This document shows, piece by piece, positions 34,740 to 45,069 of a stretch of 64,000 nucleotides of DNA (positions within the stretch are counted from its first letter, which is position 1; the number at the start of each line of letters is the position of its first letter). A program made the position numbers and the translations under genes. The DNA lies in NCBI RefSeq assembly GCF_030540765.1, contig NZ_JAUOEL010000009.1:1-64000 (forward strand), given 5' to 3'. The DNA is from Flavivirga jejuensis. GTDB taxonomy: Bacteria > Bacteroidota > Bacteroidia > Flavobacteriales > Flavobacteriaceae. The notes below the pieces were generated by a model. The model made no database searches. It saw only the letters and a program-made list of their open reading frames with translations, and was not told the origin of the DNA.

Positions 34740-37040
34740 ATGTACTTTATAAAAAATATAATTTTAGTTTTACCTTTTATCGGCATAGTTTTTAGTGCTT
34801 TTGGACAATCAAAAATTAAAGGAAAAATTATTGATAGAGACAATAACACTTTTATAGCAAGTGTACAAATCACAAATCTCGATACGAAAACCACTACCGT
34901 TTCTAATTTAAATGGAACCTTTGAAATCTCTACAGTTGGTAAATATTCATTCAAAAAAGAAGGCTACCTTGAAAAGACTCTTGAATTAAAAAATAACACA
35001 TATCATATAATTCAACTAAGTATTAATCCATCCGAATTAAATGAAGTTATTATTAATTCAAATCATATACCTAAAAAACTAAAAAGAGCAACAGCTTCAA
35101 TTAGTATTATTCCGTTAAAAGATATAGAGCTAGGTAACGACATCAATATAGCACCTATTTTAAACAGAACACCTGGAATATTTATGCAAAGTGCTGCTCT
35201 TAACACAAACCGAATTACAATTAGAGGTATTGGTTCCAGAAATTTATTCGGAACAGCTAAAATTAGAGCCTATTTTAAAGATATACCTTTAACATCTGGG
35301 AGCGGAGAAACAACCATTGAAGATTTTGAATTAAATACCATCTCCCGTTTAAAAATTATAAAAGGAGCTACTTCTAGTATTTATGGAGCTGGTCTTGGTG
35401 GCACTATTCACCTAACACCAAAAAATGCATTTCTAAATCAATCTAATATAAATAATAAAATATCTATAGGGTCTTTCGGACTATCAAAAGGTACTATAAG
35501 TATAAATCATGGTACTAAAACCCATAGTTTTAAAGCTGTTTACAGCAATACACATAGTGACGGCTATCGGGAAAACAACACATATAATAGGCAGACCTTT
35601 ACCATAAACACAAATCACTATTTAAGCAAAAAAAACGAGCTGTCTTTTTTAGCTAGTTACGTAGATCTGAATGCCTTTATTCCTAGCTCGATTAACGAAG
35701 AAACCTATCTAAACAGTCCTAAATCGGCTGCATTTACCTGGAAACAATCACAAGGTTTTGAAGACTCTAAACGAGGGGTTTTCGGTCTGTCTTGGAATCA
35801 TCAATATAGTAAAAACACAAAACAGGCAACCAGTATTTTTACTTCTTTTTATGATGCTTACGAACCCAGACCTTTTGATATTTTAAAAGAAAACACCTTA
35901 GCAATAGGTATTAGAAGTCGAATTTTAGGAAACTCTAAGCTTTTCGACAAAACTCTTAACTGGACACTTGGAGGTGAACTTTTTAGAGACACTTACACAT
36001 ATGGAACATTTGAAAATTTATATCAAGATTTTCCTGATGGTACTGGAAGTGTTGAGGGTAATAGATTATCAAACTTTAAAGAAAAAAGAAATTATTACAA
36101 CGCCTTTTTTGAAACTAATTATGAGCCTTCAGAAAAAACGACACTTTCAATAGGTTTAAATTTAAACCAAACCTCATATCATTTAAACGATAGGTTTCCT
36201 GTTTCAGAAAACAATCCAGATCAATCTGGCAACTTTAAATTCAAGAATATAATATCCCCTAAATTTGGCATGTCTTATCTAATTTATAAGAGTATTAGCC
36301 TTTATTCAAATGTTAGCCACGGCTTCTCTCCTATTTCATTAAATGAAACCTTGTTACCCGACGGACAAATAAACACCAATCTTAAACCAGAAACGGGATG
36401 GAATTATGAAATTGGAACACGAGGTGCTTTTATAAATAATCGTTTACAATTCAATTTGGCACTTTATCGCTTAGCAATTAAGAATCTGTTAGTATCTCGC
36501 AGAACTGCTCAAGATGAATTTATCGGAATAAATGCTGGAAGTACGCAACATGACGGATTAGAATTATCATTGAATTACCAATGGCTACAGAAAGAAACGC
36601 TATCTATAAATTCATTTCTAAACTACACGCTCAATAATTTTAAATTTAAAGAATTTATTGATGGTGACACTAATTTTTCAGGCAATGATTTAACAGGTGT
36701 CCCTTCAGACGTTTTTAACGCAGGAATTAATATCGAATCATCATTAGGATTTTACGGAAATATTAATTTTCAATATGTAAGCGAGATGCCTATTACAGAT
36801 AGTAACAGCCTATATTCAGACAGTTATAACTTAACGAATTTCAAAGTTGGATACAAAACATATCTTAATAAAAAGCTAAACTTAAATATTTTCTTAGGTA
36901 TAAATAATATCTTTGATAAAACCTATGCATCACAAATTTTGATAAACACCTCTGGTTTTAATGGCAGTGCGCCAAGATATTATTACCCAGGGAATCCTGT
37001 AAATTATTATACAGGAATCAACATAAATTATATGTTTTAA
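34740..37040 (+). CDS. TonB-dependent outer-membrane receptor with carboxypeptidase-like N-domain
   Basis: About 766 residues from ATG 34740 (MYFIKNIILVLPFIGIVFSA signal peptide); the in-frame ATG at 34716 would lengthen the N-region and is less likely. Then a carboxypeptidase-regulatory-like domain (KIKGKIIDRDNNTFIASVQI, ~25-105), a plug domain (LNRTPGIFMQSAALNTNRIT, RGIGSR; KGATSSIYGAGLGGTIHL) and a 22-strand barrel ending in YYTGININYMF. It imports a ligand across the outer membrane using TonB energy. It heads a tight operon with a PQQ sugar dehydrogenase and a cytochrome c, so the ligand may be PQQ or a sugar substrate (inference). Confidence 0.92.
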   Translation: MYFIKNIILVLPFIGIVFSAFGQSKIKGKIIDRDNNTFIASVQITNLDTKTTTVSNLNGTFEISTVGKYSFKKEGYLEKTLELKNNTYHIIQLSINPSELNEVIINSNHIPKKLKRATASISIIPLKDIELGNDINIAPILNRTPGIFMQSAALNTNRITIRGIGSRNLFGTAKIRAYFKDIPLTSGSGETTIEDFELNTISRLKIIKGATSSIYGAGLGGTIHLTPKNAFLNQSNINNKISIGSFGLSKGTISINHGTKTHSFKAVYSNTHSDGYRENNTYNRQTFTINTNHYLSKKNELSFLASYVDLNAFIPSSINEETYLNSPKSAAFTWKQSQGFEDSKRGVFGLSWNHQYSKNTKQATSIFTSFYDAYEPRPFDILKENTLAIGIRSRILGNSKLFDKTLNWTLGGELFRDTYTYGTFENLYQDFPDGTGSVEGNRLSNFKEKRNYYNAFFETNYEPSEKTTLSIGLNLNQTSYHLNDRFPVSENNPDQSGNFKFKNIISPKFGMSYLIYKSISLYSNVSHGFSPISLNETLLPDGQINTNLKPETGWNYEIGTRGAFINNRLQFNLALYRLAIKNLLVSRRTAQDEFIGINAGSTQHDGLELSLNYQWLQKETLSINSFLNYTLNNFKFKEFIDGDTNFSGNDLTGVPSDVFNAGINIESSLGFYGNINFQYVSEMPITDSNSLYSDSYNLTNFKVGYKTYLNKKLNLNIFLGINNIFDKTYASQILINTSGFNGSAPRYYYPGNPVNYYTGININYMF

Positions 37041-37060
37041 ATAACTATAAACAAAAAGCC

Positions 37061-38185
37061 ATGAGAACTATTTTTTCGTTTTTATCACTAATCTTTATAA
37101 CATGCATGTCATGTGCCCAACAAATAGAATCTGAAATAAAAGCGGAAACACCTGTTAATGTTAATTATACAACCGAACTCATTGTTCCAGATTTAGATAT
37201 TCCCTGGGGCATGGTTCTTTTACCAGATGGAAGCATGCTTATTACTGAAAAAACAGGTGAGCTCATTCATTTTAAAAACGGTGTAAAAAAGAATATTGAA
37301 GGCTTACCAGAAATATATGTACGTGGTCAAGGTGGTTTAATGGATTTAGAATTACACCCTAATTATAAAAACAACGGATGGATTTATATAGCTTATGCAT
37401 CACAAGAAGGAGATGCAGATGGTGGTAACACAGCCATTTTAAGAGCCAAGTTAGATAACAACACCTTAGTTGAAAAACAATTACTTTATAAAGCTGGTCC
37501 TAATACAAAAAAAGGGCAACATTGGGGATCTCGTATTGAGTTTGACGATAAAGGTTACTTGTATTTTTCTGTGGGAGATAGAGGTAATAGAGATGTAAAC
37601 CCACAAGATATTACTCGAGATTGTGGTAAAATTTACAGATTAAATGATGATGGAAGCATTCCAGAAGACAATCCCTTTACAAACGCAACCAATGCAAAAA
37701 GGGCTATTTATAGTTACGGGCATAGAAACCCACAAGGCATGATAAAAAATCCGTTTACAGGAGATATTTGGGTGAATGAACATGGCCCTCGGGGAGGTGA
37801 TGAAATTAATATCATACAAAAAGGTAAAAACTTCGGGTGGCCAGTTATTTCGTATGGTATTAATTATGATGGTACAACGTTTACAGATATTACAGCAAAA
37901 GAAAATATGGAACAACCTTTATTTTATTGGGTACCTTCTATCGCTCCTAGTGGTATGACTTTTATTTCTTCGGATAAGTACCCAAATTGGAAAGGAAATA
38001 TTCTTGTTGGGTCTTTAAAGTTCAAATACATAGAAAGACTAGTTTTAGAAAACAATAAAGTTGTAAAACGCGAAAAATTATTTGAAGGCATAGGTCGCGT
38101 TAGAAATGTACTAGAAGCACCCGATGGTTATATTTATGCGGCTATTGAAGGTTTAGGTATTGTAAAAATTGTTCCAGAACATTAA
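37061..38185 (+). CDS. PQQ-dependent sugar dehydrogenase (soluble aldose dehydrogenase family)
   Basis: 374 residues, signal with lipobox-like SC near CMSCAQQ (Cys18 or 19). Six-bladed propeller of the soluble GDH/Asd family: IPWGMVLLPDGSMLITEKTG, GQGGLMDLELHP, the HWGSRIEFDDKGYLYFSVGD stretch, YSYGHRNPQGM, NEHGPRGGDEINI, GWPVISYG. These segments include the PQQ- and calcium-binding loops of the family. It oxidises aldoses in the periplasm or at the cell envelope, passing electrons to a c-type cytochrome, encoded 9 bp downstream. 20 bp behind the TonB receptor: one operon. Confidence 0.9.
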   Translation: MRTIFSFLSLIFITCMSCAQQIESEIKAETPVNVNYTTELIVPDLDIPWGMVLLPDGSMLITEKTGELIHFKNGVKKNIEGLPEIYVRGQGGLMDLELHPNYKNNGWIYIAYASQEGDADGGNTAILRAKLDNNTLVEKQLLYKAGPNTKKGQHWGSRIEFDDKGYLYFSVGDRGNRDVNPQDITRDCGKIYRLNDDGSIPEDNPFTNATNAKRAIYSYGHRNPQGMIKNPFTGDIWVNEHGPRGGDEINIIQKGKNFGWPVISYGINYDGTTFTDITAKENMEQPLFYWVPSIAPSGMTFISSDKYPNWKGNILVGSLKFKYIERLVLENNKVVKREKLFEGIGRVRNVLEAPDGYIYAAIEGLGIVKIVPEH

Positions 38186-38194
38186 AATAAACAC

Positions 38195-38611
38195 ATGAAA
38201 TTAATTATTGCTAGCCTAATAGCGCTATCTCCTGTAGTTATAATTTACATAAATCAAAATAGGAAACCACCAATAGATCCTTTAAAAGAAAGCATACAAA
38301 GAGGTAAGGAAATTTATACAGATTTTTGTGTCTCATGCCATCTGCCTAATGGCGCTGGCGTAGAAAAAGTGTATCCGCCATTAGCCAATTCAGATTATCT
38401 TATAAAAAATCGGGAAGCCAGTATTAAAGGAATTAAATATGGACAAAAAGGAACCATTATAGTTAACGGAAAAACATACAATGGTAATATGGTTCCTATG
38501 GGTTTAAGTGATGATGAAGTAGCAGATGTTATGAACTATATTACAAACAGTTGGGGCAATAAAAATGATAAAATAGTTACAGAAGAAGAAGTTTCAAAAA
38601 TTAAAAAATAA
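38195..38611 (+). CDS. c-type cytochrome, class I
   Basis: 138 residues: N-terminal membrane anchor/signal (LIIASLIALSPVVIIYI), heme c motif CVSCH (Cys45, Cys48, His49) and a likely axial Met in NMVPMGL near the C-terminus, followed by the usual helix DDEVADVMNYITNSWG. Electron acceptor for the preceding PQQ dehydrogenase is the natural inference from position. The short basic tail EEEVSKIKK has no known role. Confidence 0.92.
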   Translation: MKLIIASLIALSPVVIIYINQNRKPPIDPLKESIQRGKEIYTDFCVSCHLPNGAGVEKVYPPLANSDYLIKNREASIKGIKYGQKGTIIVNGKTYNGNMVPMGLSDDEVADVMNYITNSWGNKNDKIVTEEEVSKIKK

Positions 38612-38645
38612 GTTATTTTCATATTTAAATAACATCCCATTTAAC

Positions 38646-38653
38646 TAACTTTG
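38646..38653 (+). promoter_or_regulatory. -7 promoter element before udk
   Basis: TAACTTTG fits the Bacteroidota -7 consensus TAnnTTTG, 26 bp before the udk ATG. No clear -33 TTG was found at the ideal distance. Confidence 0.5.
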
Positions 38654-38679
38654 TCAAAGCTAACTAAACAACATCAATA

Positions 38680-39285
38680 ATGCTTATAATTGGAATTGCA
38701 GGCGGCACTGGTTGCGGTAAAACTACAGTTGTAAATCAGATACTAAATGAGCTTCCCGAAGGCGAGGTTGGAGTGATTTCTCAAGATTCCTATTATAAAG
38801 ACACGACGCATTTATCTTACGAAGAACGTGTAAAAACAAATTTTGACCATCCGCGTTCTATCGATTTTGAGCTTTTAGCAAATCATTTAAAAGCACTTAA
38901 GAACAATACCCCCATACACCAACCAGTATATTCTTTCGTTAAACATAATAGAACTGGTGATACTATTTTAACACACCCTAGAAAAGTTATAATTGTTGAA
39001 GGCATTTTAATTTTAACAAATCCAGACTTAAGGGCTATGTTTGATATTAAAATATTTGTGCATGCAGACACAGACGAACGTTTAATAAGACGTTTAAAAC
39101 GGGACATATCCGAACGTGGTAGAGATTTAGATGAAGTTTTAGTACGTTACCAAACAACGTTAAAACCAATGCACGATCAATTTATAGAACCTATGAAAGA
39201 ATATGCAGATATTATAATACCAAACAATAAATTTAATACAGTAGCTATAGATATTGTTAAAACCATAATAAACGAAAAACTATAA
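38680..39285 (+). CDS. udk: uridine kinase
   Basis: 201 residues. P-loop GIAGGTGCGKTTVV at the N-terminus, the switch-like SQDSYYKDTTHLSYEER, substrate segment FDHPRSIDFELL, VEGILIL, and Arg-rich lid RRLKRDISERGRDLDEVL: all diagnostic for Udk. It phosphorylates uridine and cytidine to UMP and CMP in the pyrimidine salvage path of the cytoplasm. It directly abuts divIC (stop TAA then ATG), the common flavobacterial order. Confidence 0.96.
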   Translation: MLIIGIAGGTGCGKTTVVNQILNELPEGEVGVISQDSYYKDTTHLSYEERVKTNFDHPRSIDFELLANHLKALKNNTPIHQPVYSFVKHNRTGDTILTHPRKVIIVEGILILTNPDLRAMFDIKIFVHADTDERLIRRLKRDISERGRDLDEVLVRYQTTLKPMHDQFIEPMKEYADIIIPNNKFNTVAIDIVKTIINEKL

Positions 39286-39609
39286 ATGGCATTTTTTAAA
39301 CATAAATTTTTTAAACCCTTTAAAAATTGGCTCTCCTTAATTTTAGCCACTTTTATAGTTTGGATGCTATTTTTTGATGCCAATTCATGGATCATTCATC
39401 ACGAACTAAATACAGATGTAGAAGCCCTAGAAAATGAAAAGGAGTATTATAAAAAAGAAATACAAAAAGATAATAAAGCGATAAAAAAGCTAAGCACAGA
39501 AGATGGTTTAGAAAAATTTGCTCGCGAAGAATATTATATGAAACGCGACAATGAAGAAATTTATATTATTGAATACGAAGACAGTTTAAAAACTAAAAAG
39601 AATGAGTAA
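39286..39609 (+). CDS. divIC: septum formation initiator family protein (DivIC/FtsB-like)
   Basis: 107 residues: basic N-terminus, one transmembrane helix (~17-35: WLSLILATFIVWMLFFD), a coiled coil (ENEKEYYKKEIQKDNKAIKKL) and a conserved FAREEYYMKRDNEEIYII end. A bitopic divisome protein that helps link FtsL and FtsQ-type partners at the septum. Overlaps the next gene by 8 bp, so the two are translationally coupled. Confidence 0.88.
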   Translation: MAFFKHKFFKPFKNWLSLILATFIVWMLFFDANSWIIHHELNTDVEALENEKEYYKKEIQKDNKAIKKLSTEDGLEKFAREEYYMKRDNEEIYIIEYEDSLKTKKNE

Positions 39610-40966
39610 TAAGTTGTTTAATGAATTTGATTCGGTTTCAGCTAAACAATGGAAACAAAAAATACAGTTCGATTTAAAAGGAGCTGATTATAATGATACG
39701 CTTATTTGGAAAACAAACGAAGCTATTTCTGTAAAACCATTTTATCATGCCGACGACTTTAAAGAACAGCATGACGTTTCAAACACAGAAACAACATGGA
39801 ACATTTGCCAAGCTATTTTTGTAGCAGATGCTAAGAAATCTAATCAAAAAGCAATTAATGCTATTGAAAGAGGTGCAGAAAGCATTAAGTTTATTATTCC
39901 TTCAGAAGCCATTCTAATTAGCGATTTATTAGAAAATATAAATCCAGACACAACACCTCTCTATTTTGAATTACAATTTCTTTCTGAAACATTTGTAAAA
40001 CAACTAACAGCCATTCCATCTCATACAGGAATCCATATTCATACAGATATTATAGGCAATCTGGCAAAAAGTGGTAACTGGTATCATAACTTAAAAGACG
40101 ATTTCTCTAAGTTTGAAACCATAATAACAAATACAAAATCATTTTCGGTTAATGTATCTCTATACCAAAATGCAGGAGCCAATATCATACAACAATTAGC
40201 ATACGCCATAGCACATGCCAATGAGTATTTAAGTTATTTTGAAAACAATAAAGAGGTCTTATCTGCTTTAAAAATAACCTTTAACGTTTCTGTTGGCACC
40301 AACTACTTTTTTGAGATCGCAAAATTACGCGCATTACGAATACTTTGGGATACATTAGCAACAGCATATAAAGCACCCCCTAATTGTTATATCCTAGCAT
40401 CTCCAACAAAACGGAACAAAACACTATACGATTATAACACCAACATGCTTCGCACAACTACAGAATGTATGAGTGCTATTCTTGGTGGCGCAAACAGCGT
40501 CTATAATCTACCTTATGATGCTATTTACCATAAAGACAATGAATTTGGTGAACGTATAGCTAGAAATCAACTATTAGTTTTAAAACATGAAAGTTATTTT
40601 GGTCTCGTTAATAATCCATCAGACGGAGCATATTATATAGAATCTTTAACACATCAACTAGCAGAAAAAGCTTTAGATTTATTTAAAAATATTGAAGAAA
40701 ATGGTGGTTTTTTAAAACAATTAAAAGAAGGCACTATTCAACGAAAAATTAAAGAAAACGTTACCAAAGAAGAAGCGCAATTTAACGCTGGGGAACGCAT
40801 CCTTTTAGGCTCTAACAAACACCCGAATGCAGAAGATAAAATAAAACATGAGTTAGAACTTTACCCGTTTGTAAAAACAAATCAAAGAAAAACATGGATA
40901 GAACCAATAATTGAAAAACGATTAGCAGAAAAAATAGAACAAGAACGATTAAAAAATGAAAACTAA
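39602..40966 (+). CDS. mutA: methylmalonyl-CoA mutase small subunit
   Basis: 454 residues, homologous to the TIM-barrel region of the large subunit but without a complete B12-binding domain (no DxHxxG). Recognisable parts: FDSVSAKQWKQKIQFDLKGA, IAKLRALRILWDTLATAY, TTECMSAILGGANSVYNLPY, FGERIARNQLLVLKHES. It forms the heterodimer with MutB that interconverts methylmalonyl-CoA and succinyl-CoA (propionate metabolism; also a source of methylmalonyl units). A small lipoprotein gene separates mutA from mutB. Confidence 0.93.
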   Translation: MSNKLFNEFDSVSAKQWKQKIQFDLKGADYNDTLIWKTNEAISVKPFYHADDFKEQHDVSNTETTWNICQAIFVADAKKSNQKAINAIERGAESIKFIIPSEAILISDLLENINPDTTPLYFELQFLSETFVKQLTAIPSHTGIHIHTDIIGNLAKSGNWYHNLKDDFSKFETIITNTKSFSVNVSLYQNAGANIIQQLAYAIAHANEYLSYFENNKEVLSALKITFNVSVGTNYFFEIAKLRALRILWDTLATAYKAPPNCYILASPTKRNKTLYDYNTNMLRTTTECMSAILGGANSVYNLPYDAIYHKDNEFGERIARNQLLVLKHESYFGLVNNPSDGAYYIESLTHQLAEKALDLFKNIEENGGFLKQLKEGTIQRKIKENVTKEEAQFNAGERILLGSNKHPNAEDKIKHELELYPFVKTNQRKTWIEPIIEKRLAEKIEQERLKNEN

Positions 40967-40967
40967 A

Positions 40968-41603
40968 ATGAACCTAAATTTTAACCTTATCACGCTTTTA
41001 TTAACACTTACTTTATTAAACTGTAAAAAAGAAAACACATTTTCAGAATACCAATACGCAGATTCTCCTGTAGTATTAACATGTAATGATTTCAATTCTA
41101 AACTATACCACGAAGCTCTATACACTTTTGAAAATGATATTTTGAATTTTTATAGCAAAACCAATAAAAACACATCTCAAATTCAGGCTTACAACCAATT
41201 TGTAAGAGCAGCTGTTTACAGAAGAATAAAATACGAAGACATCGTATCTGCCCATACTCTTAAAGTATTTGAAGCTTTGAAAAACGAAAACACCTTATGG
41301 GATGCCAATAATACTAAAAGCCATTTAAACTATAATAGTGTCATTATAGACTGTATTACAAATAATATAGAAGACACTGCTTTAAAAACAACCTTTAATG
41401 CGCTTGTATCAACTAACAGTATGAGTCCAAAATTGTTTGGCGCACCTTTACTTAATAAATACAGAACTGCAATTAAAGACAAATATTTAGCAACTTACAT
41501 TGCATTAGATTTGTTTTATGCCAAACTTTTTGATGTAGATTTTACTAAAGTTAATTTAAACAAAACAGAATCTAAAGTAGATTTTAATAAAAAATCTGAA
41601 TAA
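40968..41603 (+). CDS. lipoprotein of unknown function between mutA and mutB
   Basis: About 211 residues from ATG 40968 ([19 protein letters not shown], lipobox Cys19); an alternative ATG at 40956 would overlap mutA. The mature part is helical ([38 protein letters not shown]) with no family recognised. It ends 2 bp before the mutB start, so it is within the operon. Lipoproteins of this kind between the mutase genes may be lineage-specific; no function can be proposed. Confidence 0.8.
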   Translation: MNLNFNLITLLLTLTLLNCKKENTFSEYQYADSPVVLTCNDFNSKLYHEALYTFENDILNFYSKTNKNTSQIQAYNQFVRAAVYRRIKYEDIVSAHTLKVFEALKNENTLWDANNTKSHLNYNSVIIDCITNNIEDTALKTTFNALVSTNSMSPKLFGAPLLNKYRTAIKDKYLATYIALDLFYAKLFDVDFTKVNLNKTESKVDFNKKSE

Positions 41604-41605
41604 TC

Positions 41606-43756
41606 TTGAGAAAGAACCTCCAACATATCACAATAAACAGTAAACAAAATAAATCAAAAACTAAGAAGGTAAACCTTTTTTCGACTGCAGAAGGTATAGA
41701 TATAAAATCATCCTACTCAAAAGATGATATTAAAGATCTGGAACACCTCGGGTTTGTTGCTGGAATGGCACCAAATTTACGAGGCCCTTACAGCACCATG
41801 TATGTTAGAAGACCTTGGACTATAAGACAATATGCTGGTTTTAGTACTGCAGAAGAAAGTAATGCTTTCTACAGACGTAATTTAGCTGCAGGACAAAAAG
41901 GACTATCTGTAGCATTCGATTTAGCAACCCATAGAGGTTACGATAGCGACCACGAACGGGTTGTTGGTGATGTTGGAAAAGCTGGTGTTGCTATTGATTC
42001 GGTAGAAGACATGAAAGTGTTGTTCGATCAAATACCATTAGATAAAATGTCGGTTTCCATGACTATGAATGGTGCCGTATTACCTATTATGGCATTTTAT
42101 ATTGTGGCAGCAGAAGAACAAGGTGTTAAACCAGAACTGCTTGCGGGTACAATTCAAAATGACATCTTAAAAGAATTTATGGTGCGTAATACATACATCT
42201 ACCCCCCTACGCCTTCCATGAAAATTATTTCAGATATTTTTGAATATACAAGTAAAAACATGCCCAAGTTTAATAGTATAAGTATTTCGGGATATCATAT
42301 GCAAGAAGCTGGTGCAACCTGCGATATTGAATTAGCTTACACGCTTGCCGATGGCTTAGAATACATAAGAAAAGGGCTCGCTGCTGGTATGGATATAGAT
42401 ACTTTTGCACCTCGTCTTTCTTTCTTTTGGGCTATAGGTATGAATCATTTTATGGAGATTGCTAAAATGCGTGCAGCACGTATGCTTTGGGCTAAATTAG
42501 TAAAACAATTTAATCCTAAAAATGAAAAATCTTTGGCTTTGCGTACACATTGTCAAACAAGCGGTTGGAGTTTAACAGAACAAGACCCTTTCAACAATGT
42601 AGCAAGAACCACTATAGAAGCTGCTGCTGCTGCTTTTGGAGGCACACAAAGTTTGCATACCAATGCACTGGATGAAGCGATCGCTTTACCAACCGATTTT
42701 TCGGCTCGTATAGCTAGAAACACGCAAATTTTTTTACAAGAAGAAACAAAAATCACCAAAACAGTAGATCCTTGGGCTGGAAGTTATTATGTTGAAAAAC
42801 TAACACACGATATCGCTCAAAAAGCATGGTCTTTAATTGAAGAAGTTGAAGAATTAGGAGGTATGACGAAAGCTATTGAAGCTGGTATTCCCAAAATTAG
42901 AATTGAAGAAGCCGCCGCAAAAAAACAAGCCCGCATAGATTCTAGCCAAGATATTATTGTTGGGGTTAATAAGTACAAACTTGAAGAAGAAGCCCCATTA
43001 TCAACACTTGAAGTTGACAACCAAACAGTTAGAAATCAACAAATAGAACGACTCAATAAAATTAAAGCAGAGAGAGACGCAGAAAAAGTTAATACAGCAC
43101 TTTCAAAATTAACCGAAGCTGCAAAATTTTCCTTAAATTCGAAAGATTCTCGCTCCCATGAAGGCAATAATTTATTAGCTTTAGCAGTAGAAGCAGCTCG
43201 AGAACGTGCTACTCTTGGGGAAATTAGTGATGCTTTAGAAGTTGAGTTCGGACGGTATAAAGCACAAATAAAATCATTTTCTGGTGTGTATAGTAAAGAA
43301 ATAAAAGACGACAAATCCTTTAAAAAGGCACAACAATTAGCCGATGTTTTTGCAGAACAAGACGGGAGAAGACCTCGTATTATGATTGCAAAAATGGGAC
43401 AAGATGGTCATGACCGTGGTGCTAAAGTAGTAGCCACAGGCTATGCAGATGTTGGTTTTGATGTAGATATCGGTCCCTTATTTCAAACACCACAAGAAGC
43501 AGCAAAACAAGCTGTTGAAAACGATGTACATATTTTAGGCGTTTCTTCATTGGCTGCAGGTCACAAAACCTTAGTACCACAAGTTATTGAAGCTTTAAAA
43601 GCGTATGATCGTGATGATATCATGGTAATTGTTGGAGGTGTGATTCCCAAACAAGATTATCAATATTTATTTGATGCTGGAGCGATCGCAGTTTTTGGTC
43701 CTGGTACAAAGATTAGTGATGCTGCTATTAAGATTTTAGAAATCTTGATTGACTAA
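41606..43756 (+). CDS. mutB: methylmalonyl-CoA mutase large subunit
   Basis: 716 residues, full-length. N-terminal CoA/substrate barrel ([74 protein letters not shown]) and C-terminal cobalamin domain with DGHDRG (Asp600-x-His602-x-x-Gly605). Start codon is TTG at 41606, supported by the conserved RKNLQHITI right after it and lack of a nearby ATG. Converts methylmalonyl-CoA to succinyl-CoA with adenosylcobalamin. Last gene of the udk-divIC-mutA-lipoprotein-mutB run. Confidence 0.96.
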   Translation: MRKNLQHITINSKQNKSKTKKVNLFSTAEGIDIKSSYSKDDIKDLEHLGFVAGMAPNLRGPYSTMYVRRPWTIRQYAGFSTAEESNAFYRRNLAAGQKGLSVAFDLATHRGYDSDHERVVGDVGKAGVAIDSVEDMKVLFDQIPLDKMSVSMTMNGAVLPIMAFYIVAAEEQGVKPELLAGTIQNDILKEFMVRNTYIYPPTPSMKIISDIFEYTSKNMPKFNSISISGYHMQEAGATCDIELAYTLADGLEYIRKGLAAGMDIDTFAPRLSFFWAIGMNHFMEIAKMRAARMLWAKLVKQFNPKNEKSLALRTHCQTSGWSLTEQDPFNNVARTTIEAAAAAFGGTQSLHTNALDEAIALPTDFSARIARNTQIFLQEETKITKTVDPWAGSYYVEKLTHDIAQKAWSLIEEVEELGGMTKAIEAGIPKIRIEEAAAKKQARIDSSQDIIVGVNKYKLEEEAPLSTLEVDNQTVRNQQIERLNKIKAERDAEKVNTALSKLTEAAKFSLNSKDSRSHEGNNLLALAVEAARERATLGEISDALEVEFGRYKAQIKSFSGVYSKEIKDDKSFKKAQQLADVFAEQDGRRPRIMIAKMGQDGHDRGAKVVATGYADVGFDVDIGPLFQTPQEAAKQAVENDVHILGVSSLAAGHKTLVPQVIEALKAYDRDDIMVIVGGVIPKQDYQYLFDAGAIAVFGPGTKISDAAIKILEILID

Positions 43757-43796
43757 AGTATCTATAAAAAGACAACAAAGAGAGATAACACTTACG

Positions 43797-43818
43797 TTTA
43801 CCGTAAATTATCGGTAAA
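43797..43818. promoter_or_regulatory. short inverted repeat upstream of the first parA
   Basis: TTTACCG (43797-43803) and CGGTAAA (43812-43818) are perfect reverse complements with an 8-bp spacer, 57 bp before the ATG at 43876. Possible operator for a dimeric regulator (or the ParA itself), or a weak mutB terminator. Confidence 0.4.
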
Positions 43819-43875
43819 TTCTGTTTATTATACACAAAAATAATTGTATTTTTACTACCCCCTATCTAAAACCTA

Positions 43876-44961
43876 ATGAACAAAATTATTGCAATAGCCA
43901 ATCAAAAAGGTGGCGTTGGTAAAACTACTTCGTCTATAAATCTGGCAGACGCACTCGGTCTTCTTGAAAAAAAAGTACTTTTAATAGACTTAGACCCTCA
44001 AGCAAATGCGACTTCTGGTGTTGGTCTTGTTCCTTACGATATCAAACATAGTAGTTTAAGTTTTTTTACAAACACGTTCAAACCTGAAATAAATATTATA
44101 AAACCAGATTTAGCACATTTTGATTTTATACCTTCAAACATACGCTTAGCATCTATAGAAATAAATAAATCGAAATCTGCGCATTTATTTATGCTAAAAA
44201 GCTCGCTTTCAAAAGTTATAGATAATTATGAATATATTATAATTGATTGCTCTCCTTCTTTTGGACTATTAACTCTTAATGCCTTAACAGCATGTCATTC
44301 TGTAATTATACCAGTACAATGTGAGTTTTATGCTTTAGAAGGATTAAGCAAGCTATTGGTTACAATAAAAAGTATTAAAAAATCTTCTAATCCAGATATT
44401 GATATAGAAGGATTATTAATCACCATGTACGATTCAAAAACAAGTATATCAAGCCGATTACGAACAGAATTAATTAAACATTTTGAATCTATGGTATTTA
44501 ATACCGTTATAAAAAGAAATGTTAAAATAAGAGAAGCCCCTAGTTATGGATTAAGCATAATAAAGTATAATCCTGATGGTGTAGGTTCTCAAAATTATTT
44601 AAATTTAGCATCAGAGCTCATTAATAAAAATATAGAAGAATCAACAAATTCGGAAATTGAAAAAGATCTATCTGAAATACTAACACTAGATTCAGAAGAT
44701 GTTGATCTTATTATTAGAGACCATACAAATACAAATACCGATAAAAAAGACGAAGATTACAGTCACTTAATTGGCTTAAAAAGAGAGGAAATAAATGAAG
44801 TACTAGGGTTTTCTTATAATGATATTCATTCAAGCGTATGGATGTACAGAACAAGCGCATCTTTTAGCTTAATGAAAAAAAACTATTTGTATTTATATTT
44901 CGAAAATGAAAAAATTGTAGATTACAAGCTTACAACCTTTAAAATAAATAAGGGGCAATAG
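43876..44961 (+). CDS. divergent ParA-family ATPase with C-terminal extension
   Basis: 361 residues. N-terminal ~255 residues are a ParA/Soj ATPase with deviant Walker A KGGVGKTT (11-18), LLIDLDPQANATSG, IIDCSPSFGLLTLNAL, VQCEFYALEGLSKL. The remaining ~100 residues (from about NSEIEKDLSEILTLDSEDVD to the end LKREEINEVLGFSYNDIHSS, YLYFENEKIVDYKL) are not found in the next gene's product and match no family known to me. The gene lies 108 bp before a canonical parA and looks like a tandem duplicate that diverged. Possibly a modified partition or positioning ATPase. Confidence 0.88.
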   Translation: MNKIIAIANQKGGVGKTTSSINLADALGLLEKKVLLIDLDPQANATSGVGLVPYDIKHSSLSFFTNTFKPEINIIKPDLAHFDFIPSNIRLASIEINKSKSAHLFMLKSSLSKVIDNYEYIIIDCSPSFGLLTLNALTACHSVIIPVQCEFYALEGLSKLLVTIKSIKKSSNPDIDIEGLLITMYDSKTSISSRLRTELIKHFESMVFNTVIKRNVKIREAPSYGLSIIKYNPDGVGSQNYLNLASELINKNIEESTNSEIEKDLSEILTLDSEDVDLIIRDHTNTNTDKKDEDYSHLIGLKREEINEVLGFSYNDIHSSVWMYRTSASFSLMKKNYLYLYFENEKIVDYKLTTFKINKGQ

Positions 44962-45069
44962 TTGTTATTAAAAATAATTTAATCTCTTTTTTTCTCAAAA
45001 AATCACTACCTTTCGCTCATATTTTCTTATAAATAAGCTTATAAAAATATAACCAAACCAAATCATTTC

